Shown here one piece after another: positions 22,615-35,690 of a stretch of 64,000 nucleotides of DNA. The translations under genes were made by a program, and so were the position numbers. Numbering within the stretch: the first letter of the stretch is position 1; the number at the start of each line of letters is the position of its first letter. The notes under the pieces were generated by a model, which made no database searches, was not told the DNA's origin, and saw only the letters and a list, made by a program, of their open reading frames with translations. Origin of the DNA: Microglena sp. YARC (taxonomy: Eukaryota > Chlorophyta > Chlorophyceae > Chlamydomonadales > Chlamydomonadaceae); assembly GCA_022414725.1 (NCBI GenBank), contig CM039462.1:119757077-119821076 (forward strand), written 5' to 3'.

Positions 22615-23889
22615 TTTGAACATTTTCATTCGGGACGCGCCTCCAGGCGACCTTACCCGAATGAAAAAAATTACAAATGTTTTGATTGAGGGATTAGCCT
22701 GTCAAAAATTGTCCGTGTGTGTGTGTGTGTGTGTCCGTCACAACCTACTTTTCAGGTTTCACTTCAAATCACAAAAAAACGAAACATTATATACATATCC
22801 CAAATATAATGATAATATAAACATTTTCATTCGGGGCGCGCTCCAGGCGCCCTTTATTGAGGGAATTAGCCTGTCAAAAATGTCCGTGTGTGTGTGTGTG
22901 TGTGTCCGTCACAACCCCTACTTTTCAGGGTTCACTTCAAATCACAAAAACGAAACATTATATAAGATATCCCCATATATAATGATGAATAATAAAACAT
23001 TTTCATTCGGGACGCGCCTCCAGGCGCCTTTTATAACCCGAATGAAAAAAAATTACAATTTTACCCGAATGAAAAAATTATACCCGATGAAAAAATTACA
23101 AATTTTACCCCGCCGAATGATTTTTTTTTTTGATTGAGGGATTAGCCTGTCAAAAAAACTGTCGTGTGTGTCCGTCCGTCCGTCTGCTGACCGTCACAAC
23201 ATACTTTTTCAGGTTTCACTTCAAATCACAAAAAAACGAAACATTTATATAAAGATATCCCAAATATATATGATAATATAAACATTTTCATTCGGGAGAT
23301 GACGCGCCTCCAGGCGCCTTTTATTACCCGAATGAAAACATTTATTTTTGATTGAGGGATTAGCCTGTCGAAAAATGTCCGTGTGGTGTGTGTGTGTGTG
23401 TGTGTCCGTCACAACCTACTTTCAGGTTTCACTTCAAATCACAAAAAAACGAAAACATTATATAAGATATCCCAAATATACAGACATTTTCATTCGGGAC
23501 GCGCCTCCAGCGCGCCTTTATAAATACCCGAATGAAAAAAATTACAAATGTTTTTTGATTGAGGGTTGGGGGTGTTTTTGATTTTGGAGCCTGTCAAAAC
23601 ATGTCCGTGTGTGTGTGTGTGTGTGTGCCGCCGGATCCGTTCCGTCACAAACTACTTTTTCAGGTTTCCACTTCAAATCACAAAAAAAAACGAAACATTA
23701 TATAAGATATCCCAAATATACAGACATTTTCATTCGGTGACGCGCCTCCAGGCGCCTTTATATTGAGGGATTAGCCTGTCAAAACTGTTTGTTTTTTGTA
23801 TGTGTGTTTGTCCGTGTGGTGCACAACCTACTTTTCAGGTTTCACTTCAAATCACAAAAAACGAAACATTATAATATAATCCAATATAA
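22615..23889. repeat. Hairpin-bearing satellite, block 3
   Basis: About six units of the short satellite, with many single-base insertions and deletions compared with blocks 1 and 5. Confidence 0.9.
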
Positions 23890-26800
23890 GACTTATTGAT
23901 ACCGGAGATATTCTGACGAGACCACAATATGAGCATCGCAATTCAAGAAAAGGAGGCTAACGGTTTGTGCTTTTTGGGCCAAAGCGACAATTTATTGGGT
24001 AACATTTGTCATCATTTCAAATTCGTACCATCCAATCATGTGCGCATACATAGGTTTGGGAATGGAATTGTCGTCCAAAAATCAAGACGAAACATGCAAG
24101 CATCACATTGGACGAAACAGTCGCCTAGGGCACTTGAGCTATTATTAGCACGGACTTCACCCACAGCTTAGCCGCAGGGCCGTGCGTGGGGCACCGGTGC
24201 GTGGGGTGTGCCGGGTGGGTAATGAAGCCACGCCAACTATGGTCATTCTACTTCTAATTCTCGTCATGTTCATGCTTCCAGCCTTGCAACTTGCACAATT
24301 AACAATTCCATGGGAAACGAATACAAATCCATCTCACGCACTTGCGACCATCGTGCTGTAAACCATGGAGGTACAAACGTTCGCATGGGCACTTCCGAGG
24401 CCGTCAGCAATGGGACGGAATCGGACGCAGAGGGACGCATGGCATTCAAGTGAGACGCAGCCAACCTTCTGAAGCTGCGTCTGCGACGCAACGGACCCTT
24501 CGACGTTCCTTCGACGACGGAGGTAGGACGCAGTGTCCTGAACATTTCGCCTTGGTCCCACTGGCGTGCCACTGCGATGCTGCCACACTGCAAGTCTGCC
24601 ACTGCCAGACTGTCGACCGGCCCCCCCACCGGCCCCCCACTACATCCGCAATCATCATCACCTGCACCTGGTCGCCGATATCAGTCCCGATCAATTCTCA
24701 ATCCCGATCAATTCTCGATCCCGATCCAATTCTCAATACCGACGTTAGCCTGTCTTCCCTTCGCCTGCCTCTGCTTGCTTGCTGCTGATCACGACGAATT
24801 TTCGCCCTCACTCAGCCTGCTTGCTGCCGCTTCCGACAATTCTCCTTCCCGTTAAAAATCTCCTTCCAGATCAGCTCCAATCCCGCTCAATTCACAATCC
24901 CGGCGTTCGCCTGTCTCCCCTTCCGCCTCCACCAGGTATCCCACCCACACCCACACACCATGTTCAATGCTTAACATGCACTCCCAATCGCACAGGGGTT
25001 AGGCCGCATTGAACTCAATCACCGGCCACGTCCGAGTTCGGACCTCTCGACACTTCCCTTCCAACTTCTACCCACTTCTACACCCCCCACTCCAATCCCA
25101 TATTCCCATCCTCTCGCCCCTATACCCACGCCAGCGTCCACCCCCGGACCTGTCAACCTTTCCTCCCACTCCCGCCCCAGATTATCCTGGCCTGGGCTTT
25201 GCTCCCATTGCCCACACCCTTCCTCACTCCCCAGCCGTCATGGTGTAGCACAGCATGGTATGATTTGTACCTACATGCACGGTTTATTGGTGTAGTATGG
25301 CAAGGTGAAGCATAGCATGGCATGTAATGGTCTATACATGCCATGCATGCATGAATTGTACAATGGTAGTATGGTGTGGTATGGCATGGTGTAGCATAGC
25401 ATGGTATGGTTTGTATCTACATGCATGGTAATATTAGTATGGTATGGCATGGTGCAACATAGCATGGTCTGTTATGGTTTATACCAACAATGCATCGTAC
25501 AATGGTAGAATGGTGTGGTATGGAATTGGTGTAACATAGCATTGTATGGTGTGTACCTACATGCATGGTATATTGGTATAGTATGGCATGTTGCAGCATA
25601 GCGGTCTAAATGGAAAGGAAGACAGATGGGTTCCCTGCTTCGGGTGGCAGTGCATGCGTAGCCCCTTGTGTGTGCGTGTGTAAGTGTTTGGGTATGTGTG
25701 GAATGTTTGCATGGGTTGTCTTGTAGTGCATGGATGGCCTGGTGTGTGTAAGGGTGAGTGTCCTGATTGGGTTGTGTGTGTCGATGGGATTGTCTTGTAG
25801 TGCATGGATGGCCAGGTATCTGTATTCTATGTACGGAAAACAGATCTTTGTGGCAGTGCATGTGTAGCCACTTGTGTGTGCATGTGCCTGGGGTTGTCTT
25901 ATAGTGCATGGATGGCCAGGTGTGGTGTATATGGTATGAACAAATGCTGTGTGGACAGTGCATGTGCAGCCAGTTGTTTCATTTGTTCGTGTTTCCATGC
26001 GTTAGTGTCGGTGTGTTGTTGTGTTGTGCATGGGTTGTCTCTGTAGTGCTTGGATAGCCAAGAATGTTTTGCGTACGAATGTGCGTGCACAGTGCTGTGT
26101 GGCAGTGCATGTATAGCCAATTGTTTGTGTGTGGCATGCATGTGTATTTGAGTGTGTTTGTATATTGCATGGGGTTGTCTTATAGTGCATGGATGGATAG
26201 CCATATGTCTGCGAATTTGCGTGCACAAGTGCTGTGTGGCAGTGCCCGAGAATAGCCAGATGTGTCGTGTAATGTGCATGCACAGTTCTGTGATGGGCAG
26301 CTGCTTCGATAGCCAGATGTGTGGTGCACTGGTGCGTCACAGTGCTGTGTGGGAAGTGCAGTGATAAGCCAGATGTGTTGGTATGTGCTTGCGGCATGTG
26401 CTGGGTGACAGTGCATGGATAGCTCATGTGTGTGTCGATGTGCATACAACAGTGCTGACTCTGATGTGGCAGTGCATGGATAGCCATCGATGTGTATATG
26501 TCGCTCCACTAGTGCTGCGTGCAGTGCAGGGTAGCCAGATGTGTGTGTATGTGCATGCATAGTGCTGTGTGGAAGTGCGTGTATATAGCCAGCTATGTGT
26601 GTGATATGTGCGTGTGCAGTGGCTGTGTGGCAGTCCTAGCGTAGCCGGATGTGTGTGTTGTCGCTTGCGCAGTTGCTGTGTGGAAGTGCATGGATAGCCA
26701 GATGTGTGTGTATGTGCGTGCACAGTGCTGATGTGGCAGTGCCATGGATAGCAATTTGTATTGTGCGTGTATGCGTGCGTAAATTCTGAGTGTTGTTCGT

Positions 26801-28370
26801 GTTTGCATGGGGTTGCCGTGTAGTGGGAGGATAACGCCAGATGTGATTAGTAATGTAGTAGCACATGGCTGTGCGGACAGTATGTGTAGCCAGTTGTTTT
26901 GTGTGTGCTTGCTTGAGTGGCCTGAATGTGTTTTAAGTCCATGTTTCTGTCATTGTGGTAATGTATGCATGGTTAGCCAGATGTGTGTGTAATGTGCGTG
27001 CACAGTTGCTGTGTGGCAGTGCAATGGATAGCCAGCTAATCGTGTGTTATGTGCGTGCGTCAGTGCTGTGTGGCAGTGCCTAGGTAGCCACATGTGTATG
27101 TTTTCATGCAAAGTGCTGGTGGTAATGCATGTATAGCCAAGCTATGTGTGTATGAATGCGTGCACAGTGCTTGTTTCGCAGCGCATGGATAGCCAGATGT
27201 GTGTGAATTGCCTGCGTGTGCTGGGAGTGTGTGGCAGTGCCATGGATAGCTAGATGTCCTGTGTATGTGCGTTGCTCGATAAGTTGTCAAAACGTCTTGT
27301 AGCTTATTCTGCTATTAGTACCTAACTTACTCCACTACTTTTGAAACTCCCAGCCTTCCTCTCTCACTTTCTCGCATTCTGCATATCAAACAATTTCTCG
27401 ACTATTTGCCCCGACAATGTCCTGCCCCGTGACGTCTTATGTGTACAGGATTTAGGTGCTTATTTGGTTTGAATGCTCAGCGGTTGACCATAATCTCAGA
27501 TGCTACGTGGTCCAAGCTGTCGAGACTATGTGTTCAATCCTACGCACGCTAGAACACGCCCAGCCGACTCTAACAACCTAATTGGCAAAAACACGTGCCA
27601 GACCGCATATCACGACTGCGATCTCCGTCGTAATACGATATTGTATTAGGTAACAAGCGGCTTCGTGTCCTGGGGGTCCCCAGATATTTGGCCATAACAT
27701 GTGGAAGAATGAAGCCCACATCAAGCTTGTATAGCGGCTGACCGAACAAATTCCCGCAAAATCAACCAATTCCTCTGAATTGGTTATAGACTTCAATTGT
27801 GTGCATCAGACTGCTTGCAAATAAAGCCCATTATACAAGGGACAGTCCAGGCACCTTTTAATACCGACTTCAAATGTTACAACCTACAAAATGTTAATTG
27901 TCGTTTACTTCACAGTAAACACAAACACATCAATCGATCGATCTCAATTCAATTAAATCCAGAATATATTGAATTCAAATGAATACAACTCAAATCAATT
28001 AAATGCATTCAATTCAAGTCCCAAACTATTCAATTTTGATTCTAATCAAATTAATTAAAAAACATATTAATGAAATGAATTCCGTGAATTAATACAATTT
28101 ATTAATATAATTAAATTAAATCCCAAACCAAGTAACATTAAATTAAATATAATTTAATTAATATTCTGTAATTAATTAAATTAGTATCAATGACTTTAAA
28201 CAAAAAAGGTATTCATTTCATTTTAAATCGTGTTACTAATTGAATTAATTCAATTCATTTAATTAATTAAACATTTTATACAATTATAATAAGAATACAA
28301 TTTATGCAATTAAATCCGAATTAAATGCCGAATTAAATTTCTTAATTAAAATTCATGATTATTTGAAACA
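23890..28370. repeat. Long satellite unit, copy 2 (indel-rich)
   Basis: Same order of parts as copy 1. It is about 100 bp longer than copy 1 and 170 bp longer than copy 3. Its first 1.4 kb is close to the other copies, but the minisatellite and AT-rich parts have frequent one-base insertions. No frame is conserved across the three copies, so no gene is called. Confidence 0.9.
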
Positions 28371-30107
28371 TTTTCATTCGGGACGCGCCTCCAGGCCGCC
28401 CCTTACCCGAATGAAAAAAAATTACAAATGTTTTGATTGAGGGATTAGCCTGTCAAAAATGTCCGTGTGTGTGGTGTGTGTGATGTCCGTTCACAACCTA
28501 CTTAGCTTCAGTTTCACTTCAAATCACAAAAAAACGAAACATCATATATAACATATCCCAAATATCTAAATGATAATATCAAATAACATTTTTCATTCGG
28601 GACGCGCCTCCAGGCGCTTCCTTTATTGAGGGATTAGCCTGTCAAAAAATGTCCGGTCGTGTGTGTGTGTGTGTGGTCCGTCACAACCTACTTTTGCAGG
28701 GTTCACTTCAAATCACAAAAAAACGACGAAACATTATATAAGATATCCCAAATATAATTGATAATATAAAACATTTTCAATTCGGGACGCGCCTCCAGGC
28801 GCCTTTTATACCCGAATGAAAAAAATTACAATTTTTTTACCCGCAATGAAAAAATTTATACCCGAATGAAAAAATTACAAATTTTACCCGAATGATTTTT
28901 TTTTTTTTCTGATTGAGGGATTAGCCTGTTCAAAACTGTGTGTGTGTCCGTCCGTCCGTCCGTCCGTCCGTCCGTCCGTCCGTCCGTCCGTCCGTCCGTC
29001 CGTCCGTCCGTCCGTCACAAACTACTTTTTCAGGTTTCACTTCAAATCACAAAAAAACGAAACATTATATAAGATATCCCAGAATATAATGATAATATAA
29101 ACCATTTCATTCGGCGACGCGCCGTCTCCAGGCGCCCTTTTATACCCCAAATGAAAAAAATTTATTTTTGCATTGAAGGGATTAGGCCTGTCAAAAATGT
29201 CCGCGTGGTTGTGTGTGTCGTCACAAACTACTTTTCAGGTATTCCTGACTTCAAATCACAAAAAAACGAAATATTATATAAGATATCCCAAATATAATGA
29301 TAATATAAACATTTTCATTCGGGACGCGCCTCCAGGCGCCCTTTATTTTACCCGAATGAAAAAAATTACAATTTTTTTGATTGAGGGGATTAGCCTGTCA
29401 AAAGAATGTCCGTGTGTGTGTGTGTGTGTCCGTCACAACCTACTTTTCAGGTTTCACTTCAAATCACAAAAAAACGAAACATTATATAGAGATATCCCAA
29501 ATATAATGATAATATAAACATTTTCATTCGGGACGCGCCTCCAGGCGCCCTTTATTTTACCCGAATGAAAAAATTTACAATTTTTTTGATTGAGGGATTA
29601 GCCTGTCAAAAATATCCGTGTGTGTGTGTGTGTGTCCGTCACAACCTACTTTTCAGGTTTCACTTCAAATCACAAAAAAACGAAACATTATATAAGATAT
29701 CCCAAATATAAACATTTTCATTCGGGGGACGCCGCCTCCAGGCGCCCTTTATACCCGAATGAAAAAAATTTACAACATTTTGATTGAGGGATTAGCCTGT
29801 CAAAAATGTCCGTGTGTGTGTGTGTGTGTGTGTGTCCGTCCGTCCGTCCGTCACAAACTACTTTTTCAAGCTTTCACTTCAAATCACCAAAAAAACGAAA
29901 CATTATATAAGATATCCCAAATATAAGACATTTTTTCATTCGGGACGCGCCTCCAGGCGCCCTTTATAATTGAGGGATTAGCCTGTCAAAACTGTTTGTT
30001 TGTGTGTGTGTGTTTGTCCGTGTTGTCACAACCTAACTTTTCAGGTTTCACTTCAAATCACAAAAAAAACGAAAACATTATATAAGATATCCCAAATATA
30101 AGACTTA
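28371..30107. repeat. Hairpin-bearing satellite, block 4, with (CCGT)n
   Basis: About eight short units. One carries an expanded (CCGT)n array of 17 or so repeats at about 28,946-29,015. Indels are frequent up to about 29,300 and rare after it. Confidence 0.9.
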
Positions 30108-33100
30108 TTGAAACCGGAGATATTCTGACGAGACCACATATGAGCATCGCAATTCAAGAAAAGGAGCTAAGGTTTGTGCTTTTTGGCCAAAAGCGACAAT
30201 TATTGGGTAACATTTGTCATCATTCAAATTCGTACCATCCAATCATGTGCGCATACATAGGTTTGGGAATGGAATCGTCGTCAAAAAAATCGAGGCGAAA
30301 CATGTAAGCATCACACTGGACGAAACATTTCCCCTAGGGCACTTCAGCTATTTTTAGCACGGACTTCACCCACAGCTTAGCCGCAGGGCCGTGCGTGGGG
30401 CACCGAGTGCGTGGGGTGTGCCGGGTGGGTAATGAAGCCACGCCAACTATGGTCATTCTACTTCTAATTCTCGTCATGTTCATGCTTCCAGCCTTGCAAC
30501 TTGCACAATTAACAATTCCATGGGAAACGAATACAAATCCATCTCACGCACTTGCGACCATCGTGCTGTAAACCATGAGGTACAAACGTTCGCATGGGCA
30601 CTTCCGAGGCCGTCAGCAATGGGACGGAATCGGACGCAGAGGGACGCATGGCATTCAAGTGAGACGCAGCCAACCTTCTGAAGCTGCGTCTGCGACGCAA
30701 CGGACCCTTCGACGTTCCTTCGACGACGGAGGTAGGACGCAGTGTCCTGAACATTTCGCCTTGGTCCCACTGGCGTGCCACTGCCGATGCTGCCACACTG
30801 CAAGTCTGCCACTGCCAGACTGTCGACCGGCCCCCCCACCGGCCCCCCACTACATCCGCAATCATCATCACCTGCACCTGGTCGCCGATATCAGTCCCCG
30901 ATCAATTCTCAATCCCGATCAATTCTCGATCCCGATCAATTCTCAATACCGACGTTAGCCTGTCTTCCCTTCGCCTGCCTCTGCTTGCTTGCTGCTGATC
31001 ACGACGAATTTTCGCCTCACTCAGCCTGCTTGCTGCCGCTTCCGACAATTCTCCCTTCCCGTTAAAATCTCCTTCCAGATCAGCTCCCAATCCCGCTCAA
31101 TTCACAATCCCGGCGTTCGCCTGTCTCCCCTTCCGCCTCCACCCAGGTATCCCACCCACACCCACACACCATGTTCAATGCTTAACATGCACTCCAATCG
31201 CACAGGGGTTAGGCCGCATTGAACTCAATCACGGCCACGTCCGAGTTCGGACCTCTCGACACTTCCCTTCCCACTTCTACCCACTTCTACACCCCCCCAC
31301 TCCAATCCCATATTCACATCCTCTCGCCCCTATACCCCACGCCAGCGTCCACCCCCGGACCTGTCAACCTTTCCTCCCACTCCCGCCCCAGATTATCCTG
31401 GCCTGGGCTTTGCTCCCATTGCCCACACCCTTCCTCACTCCCCAGCCGTCATGTGTAGCACAGCATGGTATGATTTTGTACCTACATGCACGGTTTATTG
31501 TGTAGTATGGCAAGGTGAAGCATAGCATGGCATGTAATGGTTTTATACATGCCATGCAATGCATGAATTGTACAATGGTAGTATGGTGTGGTATGGCATG
31601 GTGTAGCATAGCATGGTATGGTTTGTATCTACATGCATGGTATATTAGTATGGTATGGCATGGTGTAACATAGCATGGTCTGTTATGGTTTATACCATCA
31701 TGCATTGTACAATGGTAGAATGGTGTGGTATGGAATGGTGTAACATAGCATTGTATGGTGTGTACCTACATGCATGGTATATTGGTATAGTATGGCATGT
31801 TGCAGCATAGCGGTCTAAATGGAAAGGAAGACAGATGGGTTCCCTGCTTCGGGTGGCAGTGCATGCGTAGCCCCTTGTGTGTGTGCGTGTGTAAGTGTTT
31901 GGGTATGTGTGAATGTTTGCATGGGGTTGTCTTGTAGTGCATGGATGGCCTGGTGTGTGTAAGGGTGAGTGTCTGATTGGGTTGTGTGTGTCGATGGGAT
32001 TGTCTTGTAGTGCATGGATGGCCAGGTATCTGTATCTATGTACGGAAACAGATCTTTGTGGCAGTGCATGTGTAGCCACTTGTGTGTGCATGTGCCTGGG
32101 GTTGTCTTATAGTGCATGGATGGCCAGGTGTGTGTATATGGTATGAAAAATGCTGTGTGACAGTGCATGTGCAGCCAGTTGTTCATTTGTGTGTTTCCAT
32201 GCGTGAGTGTCGGGGTGTGTTTGTGTGTGCATGGGGTTGTCTTGTAGTGCTTGGATAGCCAGATGTTTGCGTATGTGCGTGCACAGTGCTGTGTGGCAGT
32301 GCATGTATAGCCAATTGTTTTGTGTGTGCATGCATGTGTATTTGAGTGTGTTTGTATTTGCATGGGGTTGTCTTATAGTGCATGGATGGATAGCCATATG
32401 TGCGTGAATTTGCGTGCACAGTGCTGTGTGGCAGTGCCAGAATAGCCAGATGTGTGTGTATGTGCATGCACAGTTCTGTGTGGCAGTGCTTCGATAGCCA
32501 GATGTGTGTGCATGTGCGTGCACAGTGCTGTGTGGAAGTGCATGGATAGCCAGATGCGTGTGTATGTGCGTGCGCAGTGCTGGGTGGCAGTGCATGGATA
32601 GCCTCATGTGTGTGTATGTGCATGCACAGTGCTGTGTGGCAGTGCATGGATAGCCAGATGTGTGTGTATGTGTGTCCACAGTGCTGCGTGGCAGTGCAGG
32701 GTAGCCAGATGTGTGTGTATGTGCATGCATAGTGCTGTGTGGAAGTGCGTGTATAGCCAGCTATGTGTGTGTATGTGCGTGTGCAGTGCTGTGTGGCAGT
32801 CCTAGGTAGCCGGATGTGTGTGTATGTGCTTGCGCAGTGCTGTGTGGAAGTGCATGGATAGCCAGATGTGTGTGTATGTGCGTGCACAGTGCTGTGTGGC
32901 AGTGCATGGATAGCAATTTGTATTGTGCGTGTATGCGTGCGTATTTGAGTGTGTTCGTTTTTGCATGGGGTTGCCGTGTAGTGCATGGATAGCCAGATGT
33001 GTTAGTATGTAGTAGCACATGGCTGTGCGACAGTATGTGTAGCCAGTTGTTTTGTGTGTGCTTGCTTGAGTGGCTGAATGTGTTTGTGTTTTCATGTGGT

Positions 33101-34414
33101 AATGTATTGCATGGTTAGCCAGATGTGTGTGTATGTGCGTGCACAGTGCTGTGTGGCAGTGCATGGATAGCCAGCTATGTGTGTGTATGTGCGTGCGCAG
33201 TGCTGTGTGGCAGTGCTAGGTAGCCACATGTGTATGTTCATGCAAAGTGCTGTGTGGTAATGCATGTATAGCCAGCTATGTGTGTATGTGCGTGCACAGT
33301 GCTGCTTCGCAGCGCATGGATAGCCAGATGTGTGTGAATGTGCCTGCGTAGTGCTGTGTGGCAGTGCATGGATAGCTAGATGTCTGTGTATGTGCGTGCT
33401 CATAAGTTGTCAAACGTCTTGTAGCTTATTCTGCTATTAGTACCTACTTACTCCACTACTTTTGAAACTCCCAGCCTTCCTCCTCTCACTTTCTCGCATT
33501 CTGCATATCAACAATTTCTCGACTATTTGCCCCATGTCCTGCCCGTGACGTCTTATGTGTACAGGATTTAGGTGCTTATTGGTTTGAATGCCAGCGGTTG
33601 ACCATAATTCAGATGCTACGTGTCCAAGCTGTCGAGACTATGTGTTCAATCCTACGCACGCTAGGAACACGCCCAGCCGACTCTACAACCTAATTGGCAA
33701 AACACGTGCCAGACCGCATATCACACTGCGATCTCGTAATACGATATTGTATTAGGTAACAAGCGGCTTGTGTCCTGGGGGTCCCCAATTAATTGCCATA
33801 CATGTTGGGAATGAAGCCACATCAAGCTTGTATGCGGCTGACCGAACAAATTCCCCAAAATCAACCATTCCTCTGATTGGTTATATTTTGTGTGCATCAG
33901 ATGCTTGCAAATAAAGCCCATATACAAGACAGTCCAGGCACCTTTAATACCACTTCAAATGTTACAACCCTACAAAATGTTAATTGTCGTCACTTCACAG
34001 TAAACAAAGCTACATCCATCGATTCAATTCAATTAAATCCAAATATATTGAATTCAAATGAATACAACTCAAATCAATTAAATGCATTCAATTCAAGTCC
34101 AAACTATTCAATTTTGATTCTATCAAATTAATTAAAAACATATTAATAAATGAATTCGTGAATTAATAAAATTTAATTAATATAATTAAATTAAAGTAAC
34201 AATTAATTAAATATAATTTAATTAATTCTGTAATTAATTAAATAGTATCAATGACTTTAACAAAAAAGTATTCATTCATTTTAATCGTGTTACTAATGAA
34301 TTAATTCAATTCATTTAATTAATTAAACATTTGTACAATTATAATAAATACAATTATGCAATTAAATCCGAATTAAATCCGAATTAAATTCTTAATTAAA
34401 TTCATGATTATTTG
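30108..34414. repeat. Long satellite unit, copy 3 (cleanest)
   Basis: Same parts as copies 1 and 2, with the most regular minisatellite (about 31,840-33,390). It is the best guide to the true unit: about 4.3 kb, giving a full period near 5.6-6.2 kb with the short blocks. No RNA gene or conserved ORF is recognised. Confidence 0.9.
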
Positions 34415-35690
34415 AAACATTTTCATTCGGGACGCGCCTCCAGGCGCCCTTTACCCGAATGAAAAAAATTACAAATGTTTTGATTGAGGGATTAGCCTGT
34501 CAAAAATGTCCGTGTGTGTGTGTGTGTGTGTCCGTCACAACCTACTTTTCAGGTTTCACTTCAAATCACAAAAAAACGAAACATTATATAACATATCCCA
34601 AATATAATGATAATATAAACATTTTCATTCGGGACGCGCCTCCAGGCGCCCTTTATACCCGAATGATTTTTTTTTTACCCGAATGAAAAAATTTATTTTT
34701 GATTGAGGGATTAGCCTGTCAAAAATGTCCGTGTGTGTGTGTGTGTGTCCGTCACAACCTACTTTTCAGGTTTCACTTCAAATCACAAAAAAACGAAACA
34801 TTATATAAGATATCCCAAATGTAATGATAATATAAACATTTTCATTCGGGACGCGCCTCCAGGCGCCCTTTATTGAGGGATTAGCCTGTCAAAAATGTCC
34901 GTGTGTGTGTGTGTGTGTCCGTCACTACCTACTTTTCAGGGTTCACTTCAAATCACAAAAAAACGAAACATTATATAAGATATCCCAAATATAATGATAA
35001 TATAAACATTTTCATTCGGGACGCGCCTCCAGGCGCCTTTTATACCCGAATGAAAAAAATTACAAATTTTTTACCCGAATGAAAAAATTTATACCCGAAT
35101 GAAAAAAATTACAAATTTTACCCGAATGATTTTTTTTTTTTTGATTGAGGGATTAGCCTGTCAAAACTGTGTGTGTGTCCGTCCGTCCGTCCGTCCGTCC
35201 GTCCGTCTGTCACAAACTACTTTTTCAGGTTTCACTTCAAATCACAAAAAAACGAAACATCATATAAGATATCCCAATTATAAGACATTTTCATTCGGGA
35301 CGCGCCTCCAGGCGCCCTTTATTTGATTGAGGGATTAGCCTGTCAAAACTGTGTGTGTGTCCGTCCGTCCGTCTGTCCGTCTGTCCGTCCGTCCGTCCGT
35401 CCGTCACAAACTACTTTTTCAGGTTTCACTTCAAATCACAAAAAAACGAAACATCATATAAGATATCCCAATTATAAGACATTTTCATTCGGGACGCGCC
35501 TCCAGGCGCCCTTTATTTGATTGAGGGATTAGCCTGTCAAAACTGTGTGTGTGTCCGTCCGTCCGTCTGTCCGTCCGTCCGTCCGTCCGTCCGTCCGTCA
35601 CAAACTACTTTTTCAGGTTTCACTTCAAATCACAAAAAAACGAAACATCATATAAGATATCCCAATTATAAGACATTTTCTTTCGGGACG
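34415..35690. repeat. Hairpin-bearing satellite, block 5, abutting viral DNA
   Basis: Six units, the last three in a shorter form with expanded (CCGT)n. The final unit stops inside its hairpin at tttcgggacg, where the viral helicase sequence takes over. It also has tttc in place of the usual attc just before the break. Confidence 0.95.

Noticed and set aside
15955..35690. Possible CRISPR-like array
   Set aside because: Units are near-identical along their whole length with no unique spacers; this is a eukaryotic satellite.
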